Shown: positions 1 to 9,400 of the stretch, piece by piece
Layout: every line of letters starts with the position of its first letter
Position numbering within the stretch: the first letter of the stretch is position 1
Source of the DNA: CAWJPW01 sp963844845
GTDB taxonomy: Bacteria; Acidobacteriota; Thermoanaerobaculia; Thermoanaerobaculales; Sulfomarinibacteraceae
Assembly: GCA_963844845.1 (NCBI GenBank)
Contig: CAWJPW010000008.1
Coordinates: 186,001-250,000, forward strand
DNA length: 64,000 nucleotides
Direction: 5' to 3'
Program-made: the position numbers and the translations under genes
The notes under the pieces: model-generated
The model's input: the letters and a program-made list of their open reading frames with translations, nothing else
The model's database searches: none
What the model was told of the DNA's origin: nothing

Positions 1-2
1 CG

Positions 3-3000
3 ATGGCGACCCCTCGACAGAACTGCCTCGGCGTGCTCGTGGCAGCGCTTCTCGCGACGGGGGCCGGGAGCACGGCCTGCGGTCGCCGCCCCGCGGTGAC
101 TCCCGCCACCGCCGCCCAGGTGAATCGCGGTGTGGCCCTCATGGGTCAGTTCGACTACGACGGCGCACGCGCCGCCTTCGCCGCCGCCGCCGAGCACAGC
201 CCCGACCGCCCGACGGTGCTGGTGGACCTCGCCATCGCCACCCTCAACCGCCAGCAGGAGGGCGACGAGGAGGCCGCCACTGCGCTCCTCCGGCAGGTGG
301 TGGAGGATCACCCCGACGACCTCCGCGCCCGCTACTGCAGTGGCCTCCTGATGCTGCGCGGCGGCAACGCCGCCGCTGCACTCGCTCACCTCGAGCCGGT
401 GGCCGAGGCCGACCCCGGCGACGCCGACGCCGCCTACTGGACCGGTCAGTGCCTCATGGACCTCGAGCGCTTCGACGAGGCGCTGAGCTGGTTCCGGCGC
501 GCCCTGGACCGGGACCCGCGGCTGCGCTCGGCCGCCTACCGCGCCTTCCAGGCGCTGCAGCGGCTTGGCCGCCGCGACGAGGCCGGCGTCATGCTGCGCC
601 GTTTCCAGGCGCTGCAGGACGACCCCCGCGCCCGCCTCGCCGAGTACAAGTACACCCGCATGGGCCGCAAGGCCGAGGTCGTCACCCTCGACGCGCCGAG
701 CGCGCCGCCGGCGCCCCGAGGCCCGCTCTTCGCCGCCGCCGCGCCTCTCGCCCCACGCCCGACGACCGGTTGGCAACCGGGGCGCGACGCTTCCCGCCCC
801 ATCGCGTGCGACCTCGACGGCGACGGGCGTCTCGACCTCGTCATCCCCGGCGCCCTCGACGGCGGCAACGAGCGCTACAACGCGGTCCTACTGCAGACCG
901 CCGACGCGAGCTTCGCCCTCGCCGTCGACCACCCCCTCGCCCACGTCGCCGGAGTCCGCACCGTGCTCTTCGGCGACTTCGACGACGACGGCCGCACCGA
1001 CGCGTACCTCTGCCGCCGCGGCCCCAACCAGCTCTGGCGCCAGAACGCCGACGGGAGCTGGAGCGATACCACAGCGGCCACCGCCACCGCCGGCGGCGAC
1101 CATGACACCGTGGACGGCGCGTTCTACGATGCCGACCACGACGGTGACCTCGACCTCCTCCTGGTGAACGCGGACACCGGCGTCCAGCTGCTTGCCAACA
1201 ACCGTGACGGCAGCTTCCGTCCGCTCGGAGCCGAGCAGGGGCTCGGCGAGCACGCTGGCGGCGTCGCCGTGGTGGTGGCGGACCTCGACCGCGATCGCGA
1301 CGCCGACCTCGTGGTCATCCACCGCCGGCCACCGCACGAGGTGCTGCGCAACGACCTCCTGTGGCGCTGGAGCCCGGCTCCCGGCTTCGACGCCTTTCGC
1401 GCCGCCGACATCGCCGCCGCGGTGGCCGCCGACCTCGACTGCGACGGCCGCCCTGAGCTCGTCACCGCGGCCGCCGACGGCAGTGTGAGCCGCTGGGCCG
1501 AGACCGACGGCGGGTGGCAGGCCACGCCGCTGGCCGCCGCTCCCACGGCCCCCACCGCCAGGCCCCAGCTGGCGGTGGCCGACATCGACGGCAACGGTGA
1601 GCAGGAGCTGGTGGGGTCCACCGCCGCCGGCTGGCGGGTGGTGGGCGGCAGCGCCTGGCAGGAGCTTGCGAGCGGAAGAGCCGACGGCCTCGTAGCCTGG
1701 TCACTGGTCGCCCTCGCCCCGGAACGGGGATCCTCGTTGGTGGCCTGGTCGGAGAACGGCCCGCTGGTCTGGGCTCCGGGTCCCGGGCGCTGGCCCTTCG
1801 TCGCCCTCACACTGTCAGGACGCGTGGACACCGCGGCTTCGATGCGCTCCAACGCCTCGGGTATCGGCACCAGGGTGGCGGCGCGGGTGGACTCCCGCTG
1901 GACCGTGCTGCCGCTGGTACGGGCGAGTTCCGGGCCGGGGCAGGGACTCGCGCCGCGGCTGGTGGGGCTGGGCGAGCACACGGCCGTGGACTTCGTGGCC
2001 CTGGACTGGTCGGATGGGGTGTACCAGACCGAGCTGAACCTCGCCCCCGGCACCGTTCACCACCTCGTCGAGACCCAGCGCCAGCTCTCCAGCTGCCCGG
2101 TGCTCTTCGCCTTCGACGGCCGCGGATTCGCCTTCGTCAGCGATCTCCTGGGCGTCGCCGGGCTCGGCTACGCGGTCGCCCCCGGCGAGTACGCGCCGCC
2201 GCGACCGTGGGAACGCTTCCTGCTGCCGGCGGGCCTTGTCCGGCCGCACGACGGCCGGCTCCTGCTCAAGCTCGCGGAGCCCATGGAGGAGGTCGCGTAC
2301 CTGGACGCCGCCCGCCTCACGTCCTGGGATGTACCGCCAGGGTGGTCGATGACGGTGGATGAGCGCATGGCCGTCGCGGGACCGCAACCCACGGGTGAGC
2401 CGCTCTTCTACCGACGGATGGTGCTTCCTTCGGCCGCACGCAACGACCGCGGCGAGGACGTCACCGCGGCAGTGACCGCAGTGGATCGCCGCGCCGCGCC
2501 GGTGGGCGAGGTGGATGCCCGCTTCATCGGCATGCTCCGTCGCCCGCATCGCCTCGAGCTGACTTTTCCGGTGGCCCTCGACCGGCTGCCCGGCCGGCCG
2601 GTCCTCCTCGCCGACGGCTGGATCGAGTACCCCTACTCGCAGACCAGCTTCGCCGCCTGGCAGGCCCACGCGACCTACCAGGCGCCCACCCTGGAGGCGC
2701 GCGGCGGCGACGGCCGCTGGCGAGTGCTGGCGGCCCACTTCGGCTACCCGGCGGGCATGCCGCGGCAGATGGCCCTGCCGCTGCCGCCGCTGCCGGCCGG
2801 GACCCGCGCCCTCCGGCTCACCACCAACCAGGAGATCTACTGGGACCGCCTCGCGGTGGCCGCCGCCGAGCCCTGCCCGAGCGCACGGCACCGTTCTCTG
2901 CCCTTGGCGGCGGCACGCCTGGCGACCGTCGGCTTCGCCCGTCGCAGCACCGGGCCGCAGCGCCTGCCGGCTTACGACGACGCCCACCCGGCACCGCTCT

Positions 3001-3314
3001 GGGACACCCGCTCTCCCGCCGGTCGTTACACCGAGCTCGGCCCTGTGGACGGGCTGCTGGCGGCCACCGACGACGCCCTGGCCGTGTTCGGCCCGGGTGA
3101 GGCGGTGGAGATGGCGTTCCGAGCGCCGCCGCCGCCCCCCGACGGCTGGCAGCAGCGGCTGGTGCTCGAGGTAGACGGCTGGTGCAAGGACATGGACCTC
3201 TACACGCGCGACGGCGCCACGGTGGCGCCGCTCCCGTCAGCCGGCCGCAGCGACGACGCCGCAGCGGCCCTCATGGCCGCGACGCGAACGAGGTGGCGGG
3301 GCGGAGCCGACTGA
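3..3314 (+). CDS. TPR and FG-GAP/VCBS repeat lipoprotein
   Basis: The 1103-residue product begins with a hydrophobic leader and a cysteine near residue 26 (context STACGRR), which suggests a lipoprotein exported and anchored at the cell surface or periplasm. Residues about 35-220 are Ala-rich TPR-like helical repeats. From about residue 260 onward there are FG-GAP/VCBS blades with calcium-binding DxDGDG-type loops (DLDGDGRLD, DFDDDGRTD, DADHDGDLD, DIDGNGEQE). The last 450 residues form a beta-rich region without a clear family match, ending in the WCKDMDLYTRDG context. The architecture is that of CRTAC1-like secreted proteins, which are common in Acidobacteriota and of unknown function. The ATG lies at the window edge, so its ribosome-binding site cannot be judged. 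It converges on the seven-gene operon, with a 44-base gap between stops. Confidence 0.85.
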   Translation: MATPRQNCLGVLVAALLATGAGSTACGRRPAVTPATAAQVNRGVALMGQFDYDGARAAFAAAAEHSPDRPTVLVDLAIATLNRQQEGDEEAATALLRQVVEDHPDDLRARYCSGLLMLRGGNAAAALAHLEPVAEADPGDADAAYWTGQCLMDLERFDEALSWFRRALDRDPRLRSAAYRAFQALQRLGRRDEAGVMLRRFQALQDDPRARLAEYKYTRMGRKAEVVTLDAPSAPPAPRGPLFAAAAPLAPRPTTGWQPGRDASRPIACDLDGDGRLDLVIPGALDGGNERYNAVLLQTADASFALAVDHPLAHVAGVRTVLFGDFDDDGRTDAYLCRRGPNQLWRQNADGSWSDTTAATATAGGDHDTVDGAFYDADHDGDLDLLLVNADTGVQLLANNRDGSFRPLGAEQGLGEHAGGVAVVVADLDRDRDADLVVIHRRPPHEVLRNDLLWRWSPAPGFDAFRAADIAAAVAADLDCDGRPELVTAAADGSVSRWAETDGGWQATPLAAAPTAPTARPQLAVADIDGNGEQELVGSTAAGWRVVGGSAWQELASGRADGLVAWSLVALAPERGSSLVAWSENGPLVWAPGPGRWPFVALTLSGRVDTAASMRSNASGIGTRVAARVDSRWTVLPLVRASSGPGQGLAPRLVGLGEHTAVDFVALDWSDGVYQTELNLAPGTVHHLVETQRQLSSCPVLFAFDGRGFAFVSDLLGVAGLGYAVAPGEYAPPRPWERFLLPAGLVRPHDGRLLLKLAEPMEEVAYLDAARLTSWDVPPGWSMTVDERMAVAGPQPTGEPLFYRRMVLPSAARNDRGEDVTAAVTAVDRRAAPVGEVDARFIGMLRRPHRLELTFPVALDRLPGRPVLLADGWIEYPYSQTSFAAWQAHATYQAPTLEARGGDGRWRVLAAHFGYPAGMPRQMALPLPPLPAGTRALRLTTNQEIYWDRLAVAAAEPCPSARHRSLPLAAARLATVGFARRSTGPQRLPAYDDAHPAPLWDTRSPAGRYTELGPVDGLLAATDDALAVFGPGEAVEMAFRAPPPPPDGWQQRLVLEVDGWCKDMDLYTRDGATVAPLPSAGRSDDAAAALMAATRTRWRGGAD

Positions 3315-3358
3315 CCTCCCACCGACCCGGGACAGACGTCAGCAAGGCCGCCGGCGCC

Positions 3359-4519
3359 TCAGCGCCCCGAGCCCGCACCAGGCGGCGCCAACGCGGGGTA
3401 CTCGACGACCACCGGCTCCGTGGTACTGCCGCCGCCGGCGTCCCAGCCGATGAGGCCCGAGGCGCCGGCGGTGCCGGAGGCTGCGGCGAGGCGCTCGCGC
3501 AGGTCGGCGCGGCTGAGGCCGCCCGTCCGGAGGCCGGCGACGATCAGCGTGACGGCATCGTAGCCGTAGGCCGCCGCGGCCGTCGCTTCGGTCCCCCACC
3601 GCTGCCGGTACGCCGCCTGGAACGCTGCGGCCGGGGGCGCCGGGCGGACCGCCACCACCGGGCCGGCGGCCGCGGCCGCCAGCGCAGCCGGCTCCAGGCC
3701 TGGCACCCACGGCACGAGCAGCGGCACCCGCAGACCCGCCTCCCGCAGGGCCCCGGCCAGGGCGATGGCGGCGGGCGGCGGCAGCCGCAGCACGACCACA
3801 TCGGGCACCGCCGCCGCGACCCGCGCCGCTGCGGCGGCGGGATCCGGCAGCCGGGGATCCACGGTGAGGTGCAGCACCGGCGCGCGCAGCTCACGCTCGA
3901 GCGCCGGCACCAGCTCCGCTGCCGCCACCCGCGAGTCGTGGTCGACGCCGGTGACCAAGGCCGGCCGATGGAGGCCGCGGGCAGCCATGGCGCCGGCCAG
4001 GGCCACCGCCTGTAGGTCGTCGCCGGGGGGCAGTCGGAAGAGCCACGGCACCCCGGCGCGGGTCAGCGACGGGTCCGAGGCGAGAGGGGCCACCATGGGC
4101 ACCCAGGCCTTGGTGGCCAGCTGCTCGGCGACGTGGGTGGAGGCCCCGTCGGGACCACCTATCAGTGCCCACACCCGGTCGCCGTAGACGAGGCGGGCCA
4201 CCTCCCGCGAGCCCGCCCCCCAGGGGTCGGCGGCCCAGCGCCGGACCAGGCGAAAGGGCACCCCGGCGAGACCGCCTCCGGCGTTGGCGCGCTCCACCGC
4301 CAGCCCGGCGCCCCGTGCCAGGTCGCCGGCCACCCCGCCGTCCGCCGCCGGGGGGGCGAAGAGGCCGAGGCGCACCTCGCCCACCGCAGCAGGGTCCGCG
4401 GCGGCCGCCGCCGGCCCGTGGAAGCCGGCCGGCCGTTCCAGCAGGCGCCCGTACGGCTCCTGGGCGCTCGCCGCCGCCGTCAGCACCAGCAGCGCGGCGA
4501 GCCGGAGCGGGCCGCGCAC
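3359..4519 (-). CDS. ABC-type Leu/Ile/Val-family periplasmic binding protein (copy 2)
   Basis: The 386-residue product has an N-terminal signal peptide (hydrophobic to about residue 20, then QEPYGRLL). It then has a type-I periplasmic-binding-protein fold typical of LivK/receptor family ligand-binding proteins (VRLGLFAPPA, AVERANAGGG, FRLVRRWAADPWG, VWALIGGPDGA, YGYDAVTLIVAGLR). The start is GTG, three bases after the stop of the upstream paralogue, with a GGGGGAG ribosome-binding site inside that gene's end. It is the last gene of the leftward operon. No permease or ATPase gene accompanies it, so an import role is unproven and a sensory or scavenging role is equally possible. It shares the EPY-R...F motif after the signal peptide with the preceding paralogue, which indicates tandem duplication and divergence. 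Confidence 0.85.
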   Translation of the reverse strand: MRGPLRLAALLVLTAAASAQEPYGRLLERPAGFHGPAAAAADPAAVGEVRLGLFAPPAADGGVAGDLARGAGLAVERANAGGGLAGVPFRLVRRWAADPWGAGSREVARLVYGDRVWALIGGPDGASTHVAEQLATKAWVPMVAPLASDPSLTRAGVPWLFRLPPGDDLQAVALAGAMAARGLHRPALVTGVDHDSRVAAAELVPALERELRAPVLHLTVDPRLPDPAAAAARVAAAVPDVVVLRLPPPAAIALAGALREAGLRVPLLVPWVPGLEPAALAAAAAGPVVAVRPAPPAAAFQAAYRQRWGTEATAAAAYGYDAVTLIVAGLRTGGLSRADLRERLAAASGTAGASGLIGWDAGGGSTTEPVVVEYPALAPPGAGSGR

Positions 4520-4522
4520 GCC

Positions 4523-5848
4523 CTACTCCCCCAGCGCGGCGGCGCGGTCGAGGAAGACGAAGCGGCCGTCCCGGAGCAGCGCGAGGAGCGGCTCGCTGCG
4601 GTTGCTGGCCACCGCGTCGAAGACCTTGGGCCCGGTGACCCCGTCGAACCGCTCCACCGCCGCCAGCTCGTCGCGGATGCGGGCGCGGTTGAGGCCGGCC
4701 CGCTGGATCGCCTGGATGAGCAGGGTCACGCCGTCGTACGCGTGTGCCGCGTAGGTCCCGGGAGGCTCGCCGAAGCGGTCGGTGTAGGCCTTCACGAAGC
4801 GGGCGAGCCGCGGGTCGTTGCGGTCGGGGTTCCAGGGGCAGGCGGCGACAACCCTGCCCCCGGCGTCACCGGCCCGGTCGAGGAACTCGCGGCTCACCAT
4901 GCGGTCCGACCCCACCAGCCACTGGTCCATGCCAAGCTCGCGCATCTGGCGCAGGATGAGGGCCGACTCGCGGGCGTCGCCCCAGGTGACGATCGCCTCG
5001 GGGTCGAGCCCGCGCAGGCGCGTGAGGAGGGGGCGAAAGTCGCTCTCGCCGACCCGGTAGGTGAGCTCGGCGAGGAACGGCCGGCCGGCCCGGGTGGCGG
5101 CGTCGCGGAGCTCGTCGAGGCTCACCCTGCCGTAGCGGTTGTTGGCGCGCAGGGTCGCCACCCGCGTCACCCCGAGGCGCCCGAACAGGTAGTCGGCCAG
5201 CAGGTAGGCCATCTGGCGGTCGTCGGTGATGACCCGGAAGACCCATGGGATGGCGGTCTCCACGAAGGTGGGGTCGGTGTCGCCGGTGTTGACGACCGAC
5301 AGCTCGAGCTTGAGGGCGACGCGGATGGCGATGTGCGAGTTGGCGCTGTCGATGGTGCCCACCATGGCCCACACCCGGTCCACCAGGGCCAGGTGCACCA
5401 CCTCGGAACCGCTCGCCCCCCACAGGCCGTTGTCGTTGCGCACCACCAGCTCGAAGGGGGTGCCGGTGCCGCGGTAGCCGCCCGCGGCGTTGGCGTCACA
5501 GATGGCAAGCTGCGCCCCGGCGAGCATCTGCCGGCCGAGGCCTTCCTCGTGCGAGGGACCGCCGGTGGCCACCGACACCGTGTGCTCGATGGGGCCGAGA
5601 AAACCGATGCGCACGCTCGCCACCGCTTCGGGCTCGGGGATGTTGCGGCCCCAGCCGCGGTAGGGCTGGGGGGTACGGAAGAAGCGCTCGTAGGGCTCGG
5701 CGAAGCGCGAGTAGGGCTGATAGGCCGCCGGCGTGTCGCCGTACGGGGCGGGGGTGGGCGTCGGGGCCGGGGTCGGCGCATGCTGGGCCCCCGCCACGGC
5801 GGCGAGGAGACCGGCGAGGAGGCCGGCGAGCGGCAGCGCCCGCCTCAT
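4523..5848 (-). CDS. ABC-type Leu/Ile/Val-family periplasmic binding protein (copy 1)
   Basis: I place the start at the ATG at 5848, giving 441 residues, because it creates a clean signal peptide (MRRALPLAGLLAGLLAAVAG) and an ATGA overlap with the upstream propeller gene. Reading through further upstream gives only Arg-rich shadow sequence. A Pro/Thr-rich linker (residues about 22-40) precedes a type-I periplasmic binding fold (VASVRIGFLGPIEH, GAQLAICDANAAGGY, FELVVRNDNG, VWAMVGTIDSANSH, GVTRVATLRANNRYGR, YAAHAYDGVTLLIQA). The family binds branched-chain amino acids, amides or related small molecules outside the membrane. It is followed after three bases by a shorter paralogue. The absence of LivHMGF-type partners is the odd feature. 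Confidence 0.88.
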   Translation of the reverse strand: MRRALPLAGLLAGLLAAVAGAQHAPTPAPTPTPAPYGDTPAAYQPYSRFAEPYERFFRTPQPYRGWGRNIPEPEAVASVRIGFLGPIEHTVSVATGGPSHEEGLGRQMLAGAQLAICDANAAGGYRGTGTPFELVVRNDNGLWGASGSEVVHLALVDRVWAMVGTIDSANSHIAIRVALKLELSVVNTGDTDPTFVETAIPWVFRVITDDRQMAYLLADYLFGRLGVTRVATLRANNRYGRVSLDELRDAATRAGRPFLAELTYRVGESDFRPLLTRLRGLDPEAIVTWGDARESALILRQMRELGMDQWLVGSDRMVSREFLDRAGDAGGRVVAACPWNPDRNDPRLARFVKAYTDRFGEPPGTYAAHAYDGVTLLIQAIQRAGLNRARIRDELAAVERFDGVTGPKVFDAVASNRSEPLLALLRDGRFVFLDRAAALGE

Positions 5849-6996
5849 CGCGTTGCTCCGGGGCCCGCCGGGGCGACGGCGCGCAGCCCGTCGTAGTGGC
5901 CCGTCCCGATGCCGCGCGCGAGGCCGTGGCCGGTCCCGATCCACAGGTCGCCGCCCGCCGGCTCCACGGCGATGACGAAGGCGTTGGGCAGGTCGAGGTC
6001 GGTGGGTACCGCGCGCACCTCGCGGCTGCCGGCCATCACGTGGGCGGTCCACTTGGCGGCGTCCTCGCTGTCCCGGCGGTAGGTCACCCAGGTGTCGCTG
6101 GCGAAGTCGGCGAGCACCGCCAGACCGAGGTCGGTGGCGCAGTAGCACGAGGTGCCGCTGGGCGCCTTCACCAGGTTGATGAAGTTGGAGGGCAGCCCCG
6201 AGTCCTTGTCCAGGTAGCCGCGCCAGTTGCGGCCGTCGTAGCGGCTCAGCCCGAAGTACGTTCCGGCCCAGAGCACCCCGTCTGCCGCCGAGGCGGCGGT
6301 GGTGATGTTGTGGATGAGCCCGTCGTCGCGGTAGAGGTCGATCTCCATCTCGCGGTCGGGGTCGTGGTAGGCAATCCAGCGCCGGCTTGCGACGTCGTAC
6401 TCGAGGATGCCGCCGCCCCACGCCGCCACCCAGATGGTTCCGTCAGCCGCCTCCACGTTGTAGCACCAGATCTCCTCCATGGGAGCGTTCTTCTCGGTGA
6501 AGATCTGCCACGCACCGGTGCGCGTGTCGAGGGCGCTGATGCCGGCGGTGGTGGCGGCCCACACGGTGTCTTTGTCGACCGCTACCCCGTACACGACGTC
6601 GTTGACCAGGCCGCTGTTGAACTGGGTGAACTGGTCGAAGCGGCCGCCGGTGAAGCGCACCAGGCCGCCGCCCAGGGTGGCCAGCCAGACGTCCCCGGTG
6701 ACCGGGCTCACGGCGATGCCGGTGACGACGTTCCAGGGCAGCCCGTCCGCCTCGGTCCACGAGTGCCAGCCGCCGTTCTCGTACAGCGCGAGCCCGCCCT
6801 CGGTGCCCACCCACATCCGGTCGCCGTCGGCTGCCAACGCGAAGACATGCTCATCGGGCAACCCGCCCGGACCGGCGTGGAAGCTCTCCCAGTGGGTGTA
6901 GACGTAGGGCTCGCCGGCGGGCACCGCGGGGGCGGCGGCCGCCACCACGGGAAGGAGCCCCGCGGCCATCGCCAGCAGCGTTGTCACCGTCCACAT
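5845..6996 (-). CDS. Exported two-component-regulator-type beta-propeller protein
   Basis: The 383-residue product has a signal peptide (MWTVTTLLAMAAGLLPVVAA) and then repeated Reg_prop-like blades. Their diagnostic phrases are DGDRMWVGTEGGLALYENGGW, GDVWLATLGGGLVRF, DTVWAATTAGISALD, GTIWVAAWGGGILEYD, GVLWAGTYFGLSRYDG and GDLWIGTGHGLARGIG. Such propellers form the periplasmic sensor half of hybrid histidine kinases. Here no transmembrane or kinase part follows, so it is a free periplasmic or secreted propeller. The start is ATG with GGGAGG seven bases upstream. It lies 16 bases after the cytochrome gene and overlaps the next gene by ATGA, so it is translationally coupled within the operon. 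Confidence 0.85.
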   Translation of the reverse strand: MWTVTTLLAMAAGLLPVVAAAAPAVPAGEPYVYTHWESFHAGPGGLPDEHVFALAADGDRMWVGTEGGLALYENGGWHSWTEADGLPWNVVTGIAVSPVTGDVWLATLGGGLVRFTGGRFDQFTQFNSGLVNDVVYGVAVDKDTVWAATTAGISALDTRTGAWQIFTEKNAPMEEIWCYNVEAADGTIWVAAWGGGILEYDVASRRWIAYHDPDREMEIDLYRDDGLIHNITTAASAADGVLWAGTYFGLSRYDGRNWRGYLDKDSGLPSNFINLVKAPSGTSCYCATDLGLAVLADFASDTWVTYRRDSEDAAKWTAHVMAGSREVRAVPTDLDLPNAFVIAVEPAGGDLWIGTGHGLARGIGTGHYDGLRAVAPAGPGATR

Positions 6997-7012
6997 CCCG
7001 GCACCTCCCGGA

Positions 7013-9400
7013 TCACAGGGTCTTGAGGTACTCCACCAGGTCGTTGAGCTGGTCCTTGGTCATGTCGTTGGTCACCCCGTGCTGGTCGTGGGGGTTGAAG
7101 CGGGTCCAGATCTCCTCCAGCGTCGCCGCCCGCCCGTCGTGCAGGTAGGGCGCGGTCTCGTAGATGTTGGTGAGGTGCGGCACGTCGAAGACGTCGTGGG
7201 TGTCGAGCTCGGAGCCGGTGCCCACCGCCACCTGCTCCCGGTTGGTGAAGTAGGGCGGGCGGTGGCAGGTGGCGCAGCGCTGGGGCTTGGGGATGGGCTT
7301 CCCCGCGTTGCCCCGGGTGCGCTCGAACAGAGCCTTGCCGCGGCGCTGAGCCGGGGTCAGGGTGTCGCCGACGCGGTGACGGTTGGGGTTGCGGGGGATG
7401 GTGCAGATGTAGCGTTCGAGAGCCGTGACCTGGTCGGGGGTGAACGGGTCGATGCGGGTGAAGAAGACCGCCAGGCGCGGACCGCACTGGCGGGCCAGGG
7501 TGGCGTTCTTGCCGGTCCACTTGAAGGGCGCGGTGTCGAGGATCCCGCGCAGGCTGCGGTTGTCCACCGGGTTGAGGCCGAGGCCGTCGGGCTCGATGTC
7601 GTAGGTGATGCCATCGACGCCGCCGTCGGGGTGGCAGGAGTGGCAGGAGAACTGTCCCTCGAAGGTCACCGCCGCGCTGTGGAAGATGCGCTCGCCGCGG
7701 CGCGCCAGGGTGAGCTCGGCCGGTCCGCCCAGCGGGATGACGGCGACGCGCGCGAGGCGCGCCGTGTCGATCACCGAAACCGCGTCGTCGAGGGCGTCGG
7801 CGACGTAGACGAAGCGGCCGTCGGGGGCCACTGCGAGCCCGCGCGGATTGTCGCCCACCGGGATGCGGCAGGTGACGTACTCGGTGGCAAGGCCCATGTG
7901 GTCGGGCAGGACGGTCCGGCGCCGCTCGTCGGTCGCCCCCTCGACCACCGCCCGCAGGCGCGCGAGGTCGACCACCGCCACCTGATCGACGCCGCCTCCG
8001 CTGACGAAGGCGAGGCGGCCGTCCGGGGTGATGACCACGTCGGTGGGATCGGCAAAGGCCGCAGCGGGCTCGTCGAGCAGTACCTGGTCGACGCGGCCGT
8101 CGCGCCACAGGATGCCGAGCCCGTTGGTGAGCACCCAGCCCTGCACCACCCGGGTCATGGGCACCAGGTTCTTGGTGCGGATGAGGGTGACGAGGGCGTA
8201 CTCACCCCCCGGCGCCACCGCCACTCCCTGCACCAGGTTGGCATCCGGGATCATGACGCGGGTGTCGACCATCGCCCGCGCGCTGCCCACCACCGTCACC
8301 TCGGAGCGGGAGGACTCACGGAAGCCGACGAAGTGCGAGAGGTTGTTGGTGACGAGGACACGCGCGCCGTCGGCGGTGCGGGCCACCCCCCAGGCGCCGC
8401 GGCCGGCGGCCAGCCGCTTGCGCTCACAGCCGGCGGCGAGATCGACCACCGAAATGTCGCCGGAGCCGGCATTGGCCACGAAGAGCGTGCCGCCCCCAGC
8501 GTCGGTGACGAGCCCGTGCGGCTCGTCACCCACCGGGATGGTGGCGGTCACCGCCAGGCGCGCGGTGTCCACCACCGAAACGGTGTCGTCGCCGCGGTTG
8601 GAGACCACCGCGCGGCGTCCGTCGGGGGTCAGGCAGACCCCGTGCGGCAGGGCGCCCACCGGCACCTCGGCAACCACCCGGCGAGCCCTGGTGTCCACCA
8701 CCACCAGGCTGTGCGAAGCCTCGCACGCGGCGTAGAGACGGCCGCCGTCGGGGCTCACGGCCAGGTTGAACGGGGTCTTGTAAACCACCTCGAAAGGTGC
8801 GGCCGCCGTCGCGGCCCGGATCGTCGCATCGTGCGCCGGAAGCGGGGCCGGGAGGCTTCCCGGCGGCACCGGGTGGGCGATGGCGGCGAGCGCCCGCTCG
8901 ATGTCGAAGGGGCGGGACCCCAGGACCGTGGTGTGCGAGCCCTTCTCCTTGTGACAGCCCAGACAGAAGGCGGCGTCCGGCACCTCCAGCGCCGGCCTCG
9001 AGGTCACGTCGGCCTCGGCGTGGCTGGAGCCGGCGCCGTGGCAGAGCTCGCACTGGACGCCGTCTGCCAGGCGGAAGGTGGGATCGCGCTGCCACCCCTC
9101 GGTGTCGGCGGCGGTGGCGTGGCAGCCGAGGCAGATGGGGTTGCTGAAGGGATCGCCCGGGGTTCCCGAGAGGCGCGCGATCTCCCGCGACTCCGGCCGC
9201 GCCAGCGCGGCGTAGGCGCGGGCGTGGGGGGAGCTCTGCCACGGCGTCACCGCATCGCCCTGCGCGCCGCCCAGGTGACACTGGCGGCACACCGCTACGC
9301 CCACCCACACCGCCGGCTCATCGTCCACCGCCGCAGCGGCCGGAAGCGCGGCCAGCACCGCCGCCACGAGGGCCGCCGCCGCGCGGCGCCCAGGGCTCAC
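7013..9400 (-). CDS. Six-haem c-type cytochrome with YVTN/YncE beta-propeller and peroxidase-like C-terminus
   Basis: The 795-residue product has a signal peptide and six CxxCH haem-binding motifs. Four are N-terminal (CRQCH at 38, CLGCH at 90, CELCH at 117, CLGCH at 146) in a cytochrome c554-like arrangement, and two are C-terminal (CHSCH near 583, CATCH near 708). Between them is a YVTN-type propeller (NLAVSPDGGRLYAACEASHS, VSVVDTARLAVTATIPVG, LAVAPDGRFVYVADALDDA). The C-terminal region (FKWTGKNATL, YFTNREQ, HLTNIYETAPYLHDGRAATL) resembles the MauG/di-haem cytochrome c peroxidase group. A periplasmic electron-transfer or oxidase role is inferred; the substrate is unknown. The start is GTG overlapping the upstream stop (GTGA). 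It is central in the exported-protein operon. Confidence 0.88.
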   Translation of the reverse strand: MSPGRRAAAALVAAVLAALPAAAAVDDEPAVWVGVAVCRQCHLGGAQGDAVTPWQSSPHARAYAALARPESREIARLSGTPGDPFSNPICLGCHATAADTEGWQRDPTFRLADGVQCELCHGAGSSHAEADVTSRPALEVPDAAFCLGCHKEKGSHTTVLGSRPFDIERALAAIAHPVPPGSLPAPLPAHDATIRAATAAAPFEVVYKTPFNLAVSPDGGRLYAACEASHSLVVVDTRARRVVAEVPVGALPHGVCLTPDGRRAVVSNRGDDTVSVVDTARLAVTATIPVGDEPHGLVTDAGGGTLFVANAGSGDISVVDLAAGCERKRLAAGRGAWGVARTADGARVLVTNNLSHFVGFRESSRSEVTVVGSARAMVDTRVMIPDANLVQGVAVAPGGEYALVTLIRTKNLVPMTRVVQGWVLTNGLGILWRDGRVDQVLLDEPAAAFADPTDVVITPDGRLAFVSGGGVDQVAVVDLARLRAVVEGATDERRRTVLPDHMGLATEYVTCRIPVGDNPRGLAVAPDGRFVYVADALDDAVSVIDTARLARVAVIPLGGPAELTLARRGERIFHSAAVTFEGQFSCHSCHPDGGVDGITYDIEPDGLGLNPVDNRSLRGILDTAPFKWTGKNATLARQCGPRLAVFFTRIDPFTPDQVTALERYICTIPRNPNRHRVGDTLTPAQRRGKALFERTRGNAGKPIPKPQRCATCHRPPYFTNREQVAVGTGSELDTHDVFDVPHLTNIYETAPYLHDGRAATLEEIWTRFNPHDQHGVTNDMTKDQLNDLVEYLKTL

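Noticed and set aside
4133..5896. Long plus-strand open frame opposite the binding-protein genes
   Set aside because: Antisense shadow of two well-supported genes in GC-rich DNA; low-complexity Gly/Ala/Arg/His product without motifs or ribosome-binding site.
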